Source of the DNA: Anastrepha obliqua
Lineage: Eukaryota > Arthropoda > Insecta > Diptera > Tephritidae
Assembly: GCF_027943255.1 (NCBI RefSeq)
Contig: NC_072895.1
Span: 47,218,001-47,282,000, forward strand
Direction: 5' to 3'
Length of the DNA: 64,000 nt
A program made the translations under genes and the position numbers. This document shows positions 1 through 10,175 of this stretch, piece after piece; position 1 is the first letter of the stretch; every line of letters begins with the position of its first letter. Under the pieces are notes generated by a model, which saw only the letters and a program-made list of their open reading frames with translations, made no database searches and was not told where the DNA came from.

Positions 1-99
1 ATATTTTTTGATAAAAAATTAAACTCAATTTTTTTTAACACATTTTTTTGCACATTTTCTCTTTCTGACAAATCCATGAACTTTTTTGTAAGGAGAAAA

Positions 100-215
100 A
101 AATCGCAATATTTCTGAGCCAACTCAAACTTGGATTTTACTTCTATTATACTAAAATGGGCTATAAAATTGCATACGCAAAATGTTGTTTAAATTCTGAT
201 TAAAAATTTTGAAAT
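100..215 (-). repeat. Dispersed noncoding repeat, copy 1
   Basis: Reverse-complement match to a short motif, roughly GGTATGCAGTTTTATAGCCC, that recurs at 3669, 25937 and 44243 with partly similar A+T-rich flanks. No coding potential. The core here lies at about 158-177. It is probably an old MITE-like or satellite-like repeat; full boundaries are not visible. Confidence 0.45.
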
Positions 216-689
216 GTTGGTGAAATATTGTAGAATTTTTATACAATAAATATATTTATAAAATATTTTTATAAAAAACAAAACAATATGAATTATGAAA
301 TAGATATATAAATGGTCAAACTTGTCGGAATGTTGAGGGCCTATATTATTATCGCGTGCTGTATGTCTATCTACCGTTTAGGTTGTTAGAAGCAACTGTT
401 GTGAAAGTGAACGAAATCATAGTGCCCATGAGAACTTGTCATTCATTAAAACTTAGTGGACTAGTGTGCACGTTTAGAAATATATCAAGCTATCATGTAA
501 TTCCCTATTTATATAGAAAAAGACATGCCATATCTATGTCTCTACTGCAATTAATTTCATCTCTGAACCTAATCAGAACTCAAAAGAATGGAGCTGGTGG
601 TGAGTAAGGATAATATGAAAAATCTTCCAATCTCTAACAGTCTATTGGTCCTCTTATTATACCATAGTAGACTACCGTACCCGGTTACT

Positions 690-1110
690 TTAGTGATTCC
701 TCGCCGCCATCGCTCAACGTCCCGATTCGGCCGTCAGGTACGCCATGAATACTCGTCTAAGCCTCGAAGACTCATAACAACCCGCCACGCTCTTACAGAA
801 GCTTCTCCAAGAGTCCCTCCTAGCCTGCCTAATTTCAGACTATATAGATTCCTAGCCTATAGTAGGGCAGTTCCCATCTAGAGGGAGACTTAATTATTTT
901 CGGCCTATTAAATAGACGTCGGCGTGAAGCCCTAATATCATATAGTTCAGCTGTTCAAAAAGGTGGTTTTCCTTCCTAGGGAGCGTTCTAAGTGAACAAG
1001 AGCTTTCAAGAGGACTGTTGCAAGCCGATGTGAAAATCTCCACAAATTCGTCAATCTCTTCTTCCGAGAGATCTACATTTTCTCCCGATTTTATCTAGCA
1101 CCATTGTATT
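690..1110 (-). pseudogene. LINE fragment, linker between endonuclease and reverse transcriptase
   Basis: Read on the minus strand across frameshifts, this shows blocks typical of the stretch between the endonuclease and reverse transcriptase of RNase H-type fly LINEs: ENVDLSEEEIDEFVEIF, then a LRTLPRKENH block, then ARRDSWRSFCKSV, SSRLRRVF and a PDG..GEESL block. A similar linker (KRESWQDFCSTMED) is present in the LINE at 44,375-46,040. Several stops and frame changes make it a dead fragment. No ends, poly(A) or target duplication were found. Confidence 0.5.
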
Positions 1111-2789
1111 TGGTAAGCATCGCTCTGAGATATTGAATACCAAAAGAGTATCAGAAAAAGTCTTATGATTTTCGGATCTACTGTCTACTACAGTATATCT
1201 ACAGTATCCACTTTAAACTAAATAAAAATACAGAATAATGACACTGGCGGTGAGTGAGGACACTATTGACAGTGAGGTATTTCAAAACCCTTATTTGCCG
1301 CAATAACGTCACTGTTGCTGGAATCTTCTATAAATCTCACTCCAAACCTTAACATATTGATCGATCCAACAGCAACACTTTCACATAATTCCTTTTTACT
1401 TCTTGTCTGGTTAAAATGCGAAAATGTTGCACAGTGCACAATAGCAAGCTTAATGAACTTACACACGTAACTCGCAGTAGCTTCGCTCAAATTAATTTCG
1501 TTCAACTGTAAACAGCTCGGTATGACTTCAAAATTCTCACTATTTCCTTGATGTCCATTCAATTCCTAGTTTAATATTCAATTTATTAATCTTCCCGCTG
1601 GGCTGCTATAAATTTCCAAACATAAATTGCCATTTTAACAAGCTGAGGCTACCTGTCGGACTGCCTCGGCTGTGTGCGACTTCGCATGTTCGTTGGCGAC
1701 GTGTCGACATGTTGATGCTGGCGACCAAAGTGCCACAAGCCGCTGCCGACAACAAAGTTTGTTGTTGTTTTTCTTCTTTTTTTCAACCACAACCACAACA
1801 AGTTGTCATTGTTGTTATTAGTGTGTCAGTGCATGCCTTTATTGTTGTTATTTTTGCAACGCTGATACCTGAATTGTAACACCTCGTAAATTTCGCACTT
1901 TTTTCCACATTTCTTACTCTGATCGCCACCTCTCCAGCAGTGGACTTCACACATTGCCCAGCTACAAGCGACGGCCGACAATCCGAACAATCTTAGCGCG
2001 TCTTTTTGCTGTCTTATATGTATGTAAGTACTCGTAACACAACGTGCAACATATATGAAACACTTGCCACACATGCAATGATTCAAGCGTAAGTTGGCAG
2101 CATCTAAAGTTAAAGCGCGACATTGTTGGTGTTGTTGATGCATACCCTTCGTGATAAAACACTTTGCTGCTTTATATTGCACCTTCCGCCGTACAAACGC
2201 ATACACACACACACATTCGCAAATGTTCGTGCATATGCAACGTGAATTTTATTGTTTTATAGGTATTGTGTGGTTAATGCCTGAGGCAAGTCAAAACTAC
2301 GGCTATGGCATTCGTGTCGATTGGCAGACAACCAATTTTTGTATGGTTGACTCAATGGCTTTGTTATCAAAATCGAGCTATGCACCGCTGAGGTTTATTA
2401 CTAATTGAATTTGTGGTATTCAAAATACAATTCGCAAGTCACTTGTATTGGTACGACTATGATTGCATCATAGGCGATCTGATGTAGATGCTTTTCGACT
2501 TGCTTATATTGCTGCTGAATTATGGAAATTGTTTGTAAGCAAGCTGGACCTTGGATAACGGCAGTTCTGCATGTAAGTAAGCGGACGGTATTGCAGTTAA
2601 TATAAGTTCATCATTTAAGTTGATTAAACATTTCTTATTTAATGCTATTCTGCATAAATTTGTTGTGGTAATTAAATTCACTCAACTACGGGCGGCAATC
2701 GAATGTTTATTTTTTATTTATTTTTTAATTTTTTAAAAGCTTAAATAACAATTGAATTGCTAAATAAACAAAAAGATAACGCAGCGCTA
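1111..2789. other. No recognisable gene
   Basis: A+T-rich sequence with GTT/CAA trinucleotide patches near 1750-1820 and a short CA run near 2200. Open frames of 66-128 codons occur, for instance minus 1263-1562, but I recognise no domain in them. Confidence 0.5.
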
Positions 2790-2800
2790 GCAACTTAGTC

Positions 2801-3226
2801 AACTTAGTCAAAAATAAGCCGATTTGAATGATTCTGGGTTCAAAATAATCGTTATTACTTACACGAGCGACTTCATGCAGAAACAATTGCAAAAAAGTAG
2901 TTGAAAATGTTTTATTTTGCAAAAACCAAAAAGTGCGAAACAGGTTTCAAAAGTTCATTACTCAAAAACAACTCATTTTAGCTACTAGGCATTCAGCTCA
3001 ATTAAAGTTTGAGATGTCCTTTTGATTTGGAAAAAGTTATAAAAAAGCAAAAACACCCTTTTTGAAATATTGAATTTCGAAAAAAATTCAATTTTTTTTC
3101 TTTTTTGCTAAATAAAAAATTTTCAACTACTTTTTTGCAATTGTTTCTAGATGAAATCGCTCGTGTAAGTAATGATGATCATTTTGAACCCAAAATTATT
3201 AAAATCGGTTCATTTTTGACTAAGTT
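2801..3226. repeat. Foldback (inverted-repeat) element
   Basis: Two arms of about 120 bp, 2801-2921 and 3108-3226, are reverse complements of each other with scattered mismatches. Shared blocks include CAACTACTTTTTTGCAATTG and GCTCGTGTAAGTAAT. They are separated by roughly 185 bp of A+T-rich sequence, so the single strand could form a long hairpin. No coding region lies inside. It is likely a MITE or foldback relic; its target duplication was not found. Confidence 0.6.
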
Positions 3227-3559
3227 ATGGGCTTTTAAAAAAAAATTTCTTATATTATTAAAAAACAATCGATTTTGAGCCGAAAAACAAAATTGCCGAT
3301 AAAGCTTGAAAAAAATTTTTTTCGGGCGAACAAAAAAATACGTGTCTCATTATTTTGATCAGAGAGCAACATATTTAAGTTACATCGAAATCGAAGAACA
3401 TGACCCGAATAGCCCGGTTGAATTGAAATGGAAAGCATCCTATGCATATATTGACACAAAAAATATAATAAAGATTTACCTATACTCTTTGCGAAGACGT
3501 TTCACTTAAAAATGCCATATCTTCGGAGTATTTGAGCTGAAGCACTTCGCTCGCAAATG

Positions 3560-3800
3560 AACAGTCAGTTTTCGCTCAATTTTAAATGACATGTACCTTT
3601 TAAATAAGTATGAAAAAATGTTGCTGGTATCATGTTGCGCGATTTTTTCAGACTTTACACAACTTCTAGGTATGCAGTTTTATAGCCCATTCAATTTTCA
3701 TATAATAAAGTCAAGGTGTAAAGTCACTCAAACACCACGTTGATTTTTGAGAATTTTTTGCATTCGATGTTGAGAAATTTCTTGTATATAAAATACAGGA
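3560..3800 (+). repeat. Dispersed noncoding repeat, copy 2
   Basis: Contains the core GGTATGCAGTTTTATAGCCC at 3669-3688, followed by an A+T-rich stretch with AATAAAGT, as in the copy near 44,243. The boundaries given are approximate. Confidence 0.45.
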
Positions 3801-4189
3801 GATTAATAGTCCAAACTTGTCAAAATATTGCCATTCTATTATTTGGTCCGTCAGTGTACATAATAAAACCAATTATACAATGAATGAACTTCTCATGCGA
3901 TATGTCCGATTGTCTAATTATTGCAGCAATATTATAGACTTTTGTGTTCATATTCAAAGATTTCGACCTAATCTTTTTGTAGCTCAAATATTATATCAGT
4001 CTGTCAAATATTTATCTGTAGAATAAAATAAATAATTAGATAAATACAATAAATAGAAACACCTTATATGACCTCACATAAGTATCCAAATAAGTGTCTA
4101 ACTATGATGATTGAATTTAGTACCGCTTTTAACTTTAAGGACCTTGAATTTTGTTTCTTAAGCATCCCCTCCACAAAGTCCCTTCCATA

Positions 4190-4290
4190 TACATACATAT
4201 ATAGGTATGTGGCACAGAATTTCTTGAGTGCACACAATACACATATATACATAAATACATACACATACATATACATACACATGTAAGTAT
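4190..4290. repeat. ACAT-type microsatellite cluster
   Basis: Interrupted runs of ACAT/ATAC units around 4190-4210 and 4240-4282. Similar patches occur at 11,140-11,220, 31,449-31,480, 36,545-36,570, 37,820-37,875 and 59,620-59,720. They are simple-sequence DNA with no gene. Confidence 0.7.
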
Positions 4291-4445
4291 CTACGCAGCT
4301 GAAGTTCTTTGACGACTTTGCCATAAAAGCTAAGCAAATTGCATGTTTCCACTTGAATTTCCCTTTTCATTATCGCTGAGGGCATGTTTGCCTGTTTGTT
4401 CATTCGATTATTTCGCATTTTGTCATTTAGTTAATACCCCACATA

Positions 4446-4804
4446 AAGAGTCTTTCAAAAGTGACGCCTAGATGCCAGTACTGAATAATTTTATTATGGC
4501 ATCTTCAACATTTGTCAAGTAGACAGAAGTAAAATTTTAATCATGAATACAACGCGTTAAAATTTTCTAAGGATATTATCATATCTCGACATCGATATAC
4601 CGACGTTTTCAGCAATTAGACATTCATGAATCGACTGTTTTGCGGATTTTACCTCACCTTTAGAAGTGCTCATGGTGGGCTTTTAAATGAAGATATTTTT
4701 CACATATAATTGTCAAGAGCCGTATTTTGAATAAAAATAGTGAAACTTCAAAGAGTTGTTTTATTTCAAAACAATATCTAGGCGCATCTTTTGAAAAACC
4801 CTTT
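4446..4804 (+). mobile_element. Short mariner-type element (deletion derivative), family A copy 1
   Basis: About 360 bp with imperfect terminal inverted repeats. The left end reads TCTTTCAAAAGTGACGCCTAG and the right end, in reverse complement, TTTTTCAAAAGATGCGCCTAG. The interior keeps scraps shared with the element at 23,576-24,135 (TTTGTCAA.TAGACAG near the left end, GTATTTTGAATAAAAATAGTG near the right end) but no useful reading frame. It is a MITE-sized relative of a mariner-type transposon whose encoded protein, judging from the sister copy, starts with a helix-turn-helix domain. A TA precedes the left end; a matching TA on the right is not obvious. Confidence 0.6.
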
Positions 4805-5220
4805 TCAATGACGGATTAAGAAAAGCTGCATGTACTCGTACTCATCCCAATACCACGTAAGAAAAAATGTTTTTCGTACAGAAACCATTTTAAAGATACA
4901 GCAAATACAGACTAGATTTCCAATTTGCCCATGGTTGGTATTAGATTTTCTAAGTTAAGTTGTTCAATTAAAAGCAGACAAAAATATTACAATTTTTGAA
5001 GCAGTTAAAGCCTCAATTCAAATGACTGTGGTATCAGAATGGATCGGCAACGATCTAAGTGAGTGGGTTTAAAGACCGACTGCCACTTCTACCTACCTAA
5101 AGACCAAAAGGCGAAAATTCTTGCCAGCATCCAAAACTTCTGAGAAATACAACGAAAACACGTGTCTCTTTTCGCTGATGGAATAGTGTAAAATTAAATT
5201 TTAAAGGGCCAGCTGTAAGC
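4805..5220. other. No recognisable gene
   Basis: This is the sequence downstream (in minus-strand sense) of the stop codon of the DUF4780-like ORF, so it may be 3' sequence of that retroelement. I see no reverse-transcriptase motif in it. Confidence 0.4.
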
Positions 5221-5288
5221 TCAATTGTCGTACTCATTTTCTACTGTTTCAGTACTGTCAAAAGCCTTGACAAATTTCCAGTCCGCCG

Positions 5289-5326
5289 CACAGTGGTTCT
5301 AAATCGACGAAAAGCGGAAACAATTC
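5289..5326 (+). promoter_or_regulatory. Transposon end with heptamer, 22-bp spacer and nonamer
   Basis: Heptamer CACAGTG (5289-5295), 22 nt, then AAACAATTC (5318-5326). The opposite end carries the same heptamer and AAAAAATTC after 12 nt. The presumed role is the binding and cleavage site of the encoded transposase. The heptamer equals the consensus of recombination signal sequences. Confidence 0.7.
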
Positions 5327-5860
5327 AATATCTTGCAAACGGATAGTCCGAATGAGCTGAAAATTGGTACACTGAAAATTCATAAAATGTCTAAGCTAAA
5401 ACTAGAAAAAATTTTGGAAATTCTAAATAGTTTTGAAAAACTACGGAATTGAAAATAATATTTTACAAAAACTTGTCCTTTTTCTATTATGAATAAGAAT
5501 AAAAACGGATTTCAAACTCGTAAAAATAAATTGTTAACCCTTCTAACTGCTTATTTGTCAGGGTTGAAGTGACCCAAAGGTCGTTTAATTGCTAAAAATA
5601 AATAAAACTCAATTGCATTATTGTTTTTTATGTTTTAACTTATGTACTAAATCTAGTCGCAGTAGAAAAGTTTAAAGAAAATCATAATTTCAAAAATTAA
5701 GTTTAATTTCAAATGGTTTCAGTAAATATGGCGTTAATTAGCACTACTAATATTTTTTTGTTTTTGTGTTTTATTTTAAAAAGATTTTTTTATAAAGATA
5801 ATAAAAAATCATTATGAAAAGTTATTATTATTCCTTAAGAAAAAAACGAATATTATTACT

Positions 5861-7397
5861 TTATTCGTTATTGTTAATATCGCGTAACAAGTTTTTTGCC
5901 TCATCACTTAAAATAAGAAATTTCTTTTTTGGAGTCGGTCTTAATTTGTTGATAAAAGGGTCAGATGATAGCAGCATCATGTGCATAACATCTTCATTTG
6001 TTGAAACCCTATCACACTTTCTTGTATGCAGATTCCGATAGCGTTTATAATCCTTGTTTCTACATTCTTGAGCTTCTTCAGAAAGCGCGCCAACAGAAAA
6101 TGTACAGTTTTCAATTATTTGCTTACCATGCAATAATACTTTATGTACTGATGATGGCATGTTATACCATCCATAGTTGGCGACTAACATTTTTGCAGTA
6201 TCATATGCATAATTATCAAATTTACAACTATCCACCGGTTCTGTGCAGGTTATTGCTTCTAAAATCACAGCACATCTATTAATTATTTCTTCTTTAACAC
6301 CTGTTATTTCAGAAGCTAACGCAGGATTGGCAAAAAATCTCCTGGATGTGTTGCCATCATTGGTAGTTCCCTTACCTTGCTTTACCATATCTAATCTAAG
6401 TCCAGTTTTCTCCGCAAATTCATTCTGAATTTGTGCTTTTCGCTTTTCTTTTATTGGACGCGTTTCGGCATTCGTTTTCCAGCACATTATTGGTAAGTTA
6501 TATGCTATATGTAAAATGTATTCCATAAATTTGATACGCGCGTGTAAAGGAGACATACCAAATTTGATAGCTTCAGGATTTATAGGCCGAGCTTTTTTCT
6601 AAGCAATTCATTTGAGATGTGGTTGCGAGACATATGAAGCAAGAAGAAGATGCAGGAGTTTCGGTTACAGCTTGAGCCGTTTTGCCATCCAACATTGTAA
6701 AGAAAAACTCATGCCGAACTTTAAAAACTCGATTTCGTATATCAACAACTGAATCTTGTATTTGTGCGATTTCCGCATCTACTCTATTTTTTTCAGCTCG
6801 AATCTTTTCAGGGGTTTCCTTTGCGAATTGAAATTGGATACATCGACAATATCTCGTAGAAGAAGGACGTTCGTTTTTCCATACTACGTTGTTGTTTATT
6901 CGACAGGACAAATTTAATGGCACTATTGATGTCATAAATACATTAGAATCACATAACTCTTTATCACCAAGTTTTTGGCTGTATTCGCATTGTCCAGACG
7001 CACCATCACAACCCCATTTAGAATACATTATTAATGATTCATCGTCAATTTCAGCGATTTCATCCTCAGTCATCGAATGAAGCAGCCGCTTTGCTGTGTG
7101 GTCTATAAGTTCTTGTAAATCAATAGACGCTGAAGTATCCGTAATTGCCATGCTTTCAGGATAACACCTTTTCTTCGCATCCAAAATCTTACTATAAGGA
7201 GGAAGAATGTCGTGGCCCTCTTTTCTTAAACCTTGTCTCAAAACTTGGTATTGGTATTTCGACATTTCCGTTTGTATAAATATAGCAAGTGCTTTGTCAG
7301 CGTCGATATGGTGCATTTTTGGAGCCTTATCAATGATCTTTTTATACAAAATTTTATAGGAAATCGAAAAATTTTCCATTTCAATAAAGTAATTCAA
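5861..7397 (-). pseudogene. RAG1-like / Transib-type transposase (one frameshift)
   Basis: Two minus-strand frames, 7397-6573 (274 codons) and 6556-5861 (231 codons), form one protein joined near 6590 by a 1-nt frameshift at an A-run; in the shifted frame the text RPINPEAIKFG leads straight into the second part. Matches to the RAG1 core as I know it: first catalytic Asp in WGCDGASG (residue 131); zinc-type CxxC in SSSCFICLATT (253-256); a block of the second part beginning SPLHARIKF; TTNDGNTSRRFF (residues 64-75); SVHKVLLHGKQII (136-148), where RAG1 has FHKTLAHVPEII; and SEEAQECRNKDYKRY, whose Glu (residue 164) aligns with RAG1 Glu962. The second catalytic Asp is not assigned with confidence. 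About 505 residues in total, somewhat short for Transib, so a 5' exon between 7400 and 8400 may exist. It is the catalytic enzyme of the enclosing transposon. Confidence 0.8.
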
Positions 7398-8444
7398 TAA
7401 ATTCTAATTATTTAAATAAGTATACTCGTATAGAATCTACGGAATGTTTGGTTTGTAAGAAGGAGCGAGTATTTTCCTAGTAAGTGCAGTATGTCAATGA
7501 ACTTACACAAAAAAAGATGGCATCAAAGTAAATCCAACTGCATTAATCAGAGACTGAACCCATTACAAAATGTTGTCTAAAAAGCTAAAAATTAATGTCA
7601 GGGTTGAAACTTTGATAAGATAGAAAATATTTATTCATTAACCAGTGCACAATATACTTGTAAAACAAATTATTTAAATGAAATATGAAATTAAGCAAAA
7701 TGCAATTAGAAGAATGTGTTCTTGCTAATTTCGAATAAAGGCAGCTAAATTATATTTGTCGAACTCTCCAAGATAACGCTGCGATTCGCCGGTGGCTACA
7801 CTTTTTAATGACATTTATTTCAGCTCCTTGACTTTATTCTCAAAAACATTTTTTTATTATTCCAAATGCTACTTCGACCAGTATTTGTATTTCATCAACA
7901 AGTGCTTTTACACAGTACATAACACAATTGATTTCATCAAGATTTTGAGCTAATACGAACATTTAAAGACCTCAAACGGCCAAGGTGGCAGCTGGTGGCA
8001 GCTGATTTTACATCTATCTGATTGCGCAGAATGTACTTAATACTAAAATATAGTACTCAGCTTGGAGAAGAGTGGAGCTTTTTTTATAGACCTCCTAATC
8101 GCAAACTCTTTTACATATTTTCTTTCGATTAACTGATTTATGTTCTACTAAGACCATGATAACTGGAGGAACGATATTATATATTCTATCTAAGGTACTA
8201 TCCATACCTAATATAAAAATCATAAAAGATTTTAAATATTGTTCATCCAGCTAAGGAACTTATTAATCAACCTTTTATGAAAAATATTCAGAAAAACCTG
8301 CTGCCAGCAATAGTACAACTTTGGCGATTTTTCCTGCGCAGCACATATCATATAAATAAATGAATTTCTTTTTTTCAGAAACCTCATTAAATTAGCTATT
8401 CAGAAAAAATTTTTTTAAATATTTTTGTTAATTTTCATCATTTG

Positions 8445-8472
8445 GAATTTTTTCCGCCCAGAAACCACTGTG
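8445..8472 (-). promoter_or_regulatory. Transposon end with heptamer, 12-bp spacer and nonamer
   Basis: Reading inward on the minus strand: heptamer CACAGTG (8472-8466), 12 nt (GTTTCTGGGCGG), then AAAAAATTC (8453-8445). The shared inner block GCGGAAA.AATTC ties it to the other end despite the 10-bp spacer difference. Confidence 0.7.
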
Positions 8473-8900
8473 CGCCGTTGGAAGGCCTCGATTGCATGCA
8501 CTTATTATTTGCATGATTTGCTGTGGGTCGGAGGGTGTAGGGACCCAAACTCGTGCCGTCGGTTGAGACGGGATATCTTTTTTATCTACTACCACGAGCT
8601 TTGCTCCCGGGTAGACTTCTCCGATCTTCGCTATTGCTGCTTTATATAGTTTTACCGACCTTTCGTCGTTGCAGGCTATAATTTTAATTTTGCCTTGATA
8701 CCAGCCAGCGTCAGTACAAGATGGTGGCTGACCTGAATTGCTTAGTAGCATTTCCAGAATCACATTAGTTAGAGCAGTCTACAATCATTTCCATTGAGCC
8801 CGGGCAATTCTTCCTTCGGGATCACCCTCATCCAGGACACCAATGATGATGCGATTGCGGGCCACTTCTGCCGATGTTTTATTAGGCGCTATGCCTCAAT

Positions 8901-9227
8901 GGCGGCCGCCGTAGCCCGAATGGGTTGGTGCGTGATTACCATTTGGAATTCACAGAGAGGTCGTTGGTTCGAATCTCGGTGAAAGCAAAATTAATAAAAA
9001 CATTTTTCTAATAGCGGTCGCCCCTCGGCATGTATTGGCAAACCTCCGAGTGTATTTCTGCCATGAAAAAGCTGCTCATAAAAATATCTGCCGTTCGGAG
9101 TCGGCTTGAAACTGTAGGTCCCTCCATTTGTGGAACAACATCAAGACGCACACCACAAATAGGAGGAAGAGCTCGGCCAAACACCTAACAGAAGTGTACG
9201 CGCCAATTATTTATTTATTTTTTTTTT
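8901..9227 (+). mobile_element. tRNA-derived SINE, copy 1 (full length)
   Basis: A 10-bp target duplication, ATGCCTCAAT, lies at 8891-8900 and 9228-9237. The head has an A-box-like TAGCCCGAATGGG (8912-8924) and a B-box GGTTCGAATCTCGG (8966-8979), the internal RNA polymerase III promoter of a tRNA gene. The body contains TCTGCCGTTCGGAGTCGGCT and a terminal CGCGCCAATTA followed by a TTATTTATTTT tail. Inserted into the DUF4780-like ORF. Confidence 0.85.
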
Positions 9228-9700
9228 ATGCCTCAATTTTTTGGTCTTTTCGCTGACGGCAGACCTCTTCAGCAGACGTCTGTCTTTTGCTGACAGCTGA
9301 CGATGTGGTTGGCCTTTCGAGGGTGAGGTTAGGTAGAACCTTCTTCGCCCACTGTATCGACTCGCCTACCTCCTTCGTCAGCTCATCCGTTGTTGGTGGT
9401 GTTTCGTGCAGCATTTTGAGTATCTTGACGGCATTACGCCTCTCCAAGTACTCTGCTTTGGTTGGATCAGTGATCCTTACTGTCAGCCATTTTCCGGCGG
9501 GAGCATTGGCCTCGGTGCTACGTGTGGCAGTATCTTCCCCAGCTCTCCGCATAGCCACAGGACGTCGACTACTTGGTTTGGTTTAGACGACTGTCACAGG
9601 AGGTGTCGATGCACTGGAGCTAGGCTTAACCTCAGCCCCAGTGCCAACGCTTGCCGTCGGTCCATTCTGACTAAGTTTGACTTCAGTCACCGTGGTGGCA

Positions 9701-10175
9701 GATTAAGAGCTCGTTTTAAACGCTGCTCGTTTCTCGGAGCTTGCTGCCCCTTCAGGTTTGTTTGTTTGTCTTAGTTTTTTGTTATTGTTTAGGTTCATAG
9801 TTGGTTCCACGAGTGTCGGAGAAGAGATGTCCACCTGTGCAAAGCTTCGAACTACACAGGCAAGGCTAATTATTACAGAGGGCGCCAGGTATCCGTAAGC
9901 TCACGCTAACGACTGGGCTATTTTTGTAAAAGAGCCCCAGCCAGGCTGATCCTCGGCACGGGTCGCATAACACCTTGATCCGGCCCTTTACCTCACACCA
10001 TAGTAAAACTCCATTTACAAATGCTGTACTATTGAGAAGTAACAAACACTTGTCCGTGAAGTCTTACCTTAGCTAGCTACCTCTCAACTGCGTGCAGAAT
10101 GAGAACTGTGGTATCTATTACCAGTCGGCACCCTCGGGGAGGGTTCAGTGGAGGAGTTTTTGCCAACCCCCTTAA
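9701..10175 (-). other. Probable 5' part of the DUF4780 retroelement
   Basis: Locally more G+C-rich than its surroundings, with a run of CCC/GGG words up to about 10,170, where the base composition falls back to A+T-rich. No start of transcription or target duplication can be assigned. It may be the 5' untranslated region of the same retroelement. Confidence 0.35.

Larger units (their letters stand above)
5289..8472 (-). mobile_element. Full-length Transib-type (RAG1-like) DNA transposon
   Basis: 3184 bp, bounded on both sides by the 5-bp target duplication CGCCG (5284-5288 and 8473-8477). Both ends start CACAGTGGTT reading inward. The G+C-rich 5-bp duplication and CAC... termini are the known hallmarks of Transib, the transposon group from which the RAG1 recombinase core derives. 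The interior codes for a RAG1-core-like transposase on the minus strand (7397-5861). The target is a retroelement ORF whose frame is restored when the element and one CGCCG are removed. A 13-bp direct repeat, TGTCAGGGTTGAA, occurs at 5556 and 7596 inside the element. One frameshift makes this copy probably non-autonomous. Confidence 0.85.
5221..9700 (-). pseudogene. Retroelement ORF with DUF4780-like domain, split by a Transib-type element and a SINE
   Basis: Minus-strand ORF in three pieces: about 9700-9228, 8900-8473 and 5288-5221. The middle piece has the blocks GWYQGKIKIIACNDER, YPGAKLVVVDKKDIP and ARVWVP, which I associate with the DUF4780 domain of arthropod retroelement proteins. The frame stops being typical exactly at the transposon end (8473). 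When the sequence left of the transposon is appended, it resumes as LPTADWKFVK and runs to a TGA at 5221-5223, so the insertion point is confirmed by the protein. Stops are present in the middle piece just after AQWK. The part around 9226-9558 is rich in charged residues and threonine. The function is presumably nucleic-acid binding like a LINE ORF1, by inference only. The family name is moderately sure; inactivation is certain. Confidence 0.65.

Noticed and set aside
356..881. Two plus-strand open frames (83 and 97 codons)
   Set aside because: No domain is recognised, and the second overlaps a LINE fragment that reads on the other strand.
1826..2212. Minus open frame of 128 codons rich in Cys and His
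   Set aside because: Composition reflects CA/TG-rich simple sequence; no spaced zinc-finger pattern and no related copy.
5861..7397. A host RAG1 homologue or domesticated gene
   Set aside because: The enzyme lies inside exact transposon ends with a target duplication and has a frameshift, so it is a mobile copy.
5556..7608. 13-bp direct repeat TGTCAGGGTTGAA as possible LTR or target duplication
   Set aside because: Both copies are inside the Transib-type element and too short; the true ends are elsewhere.
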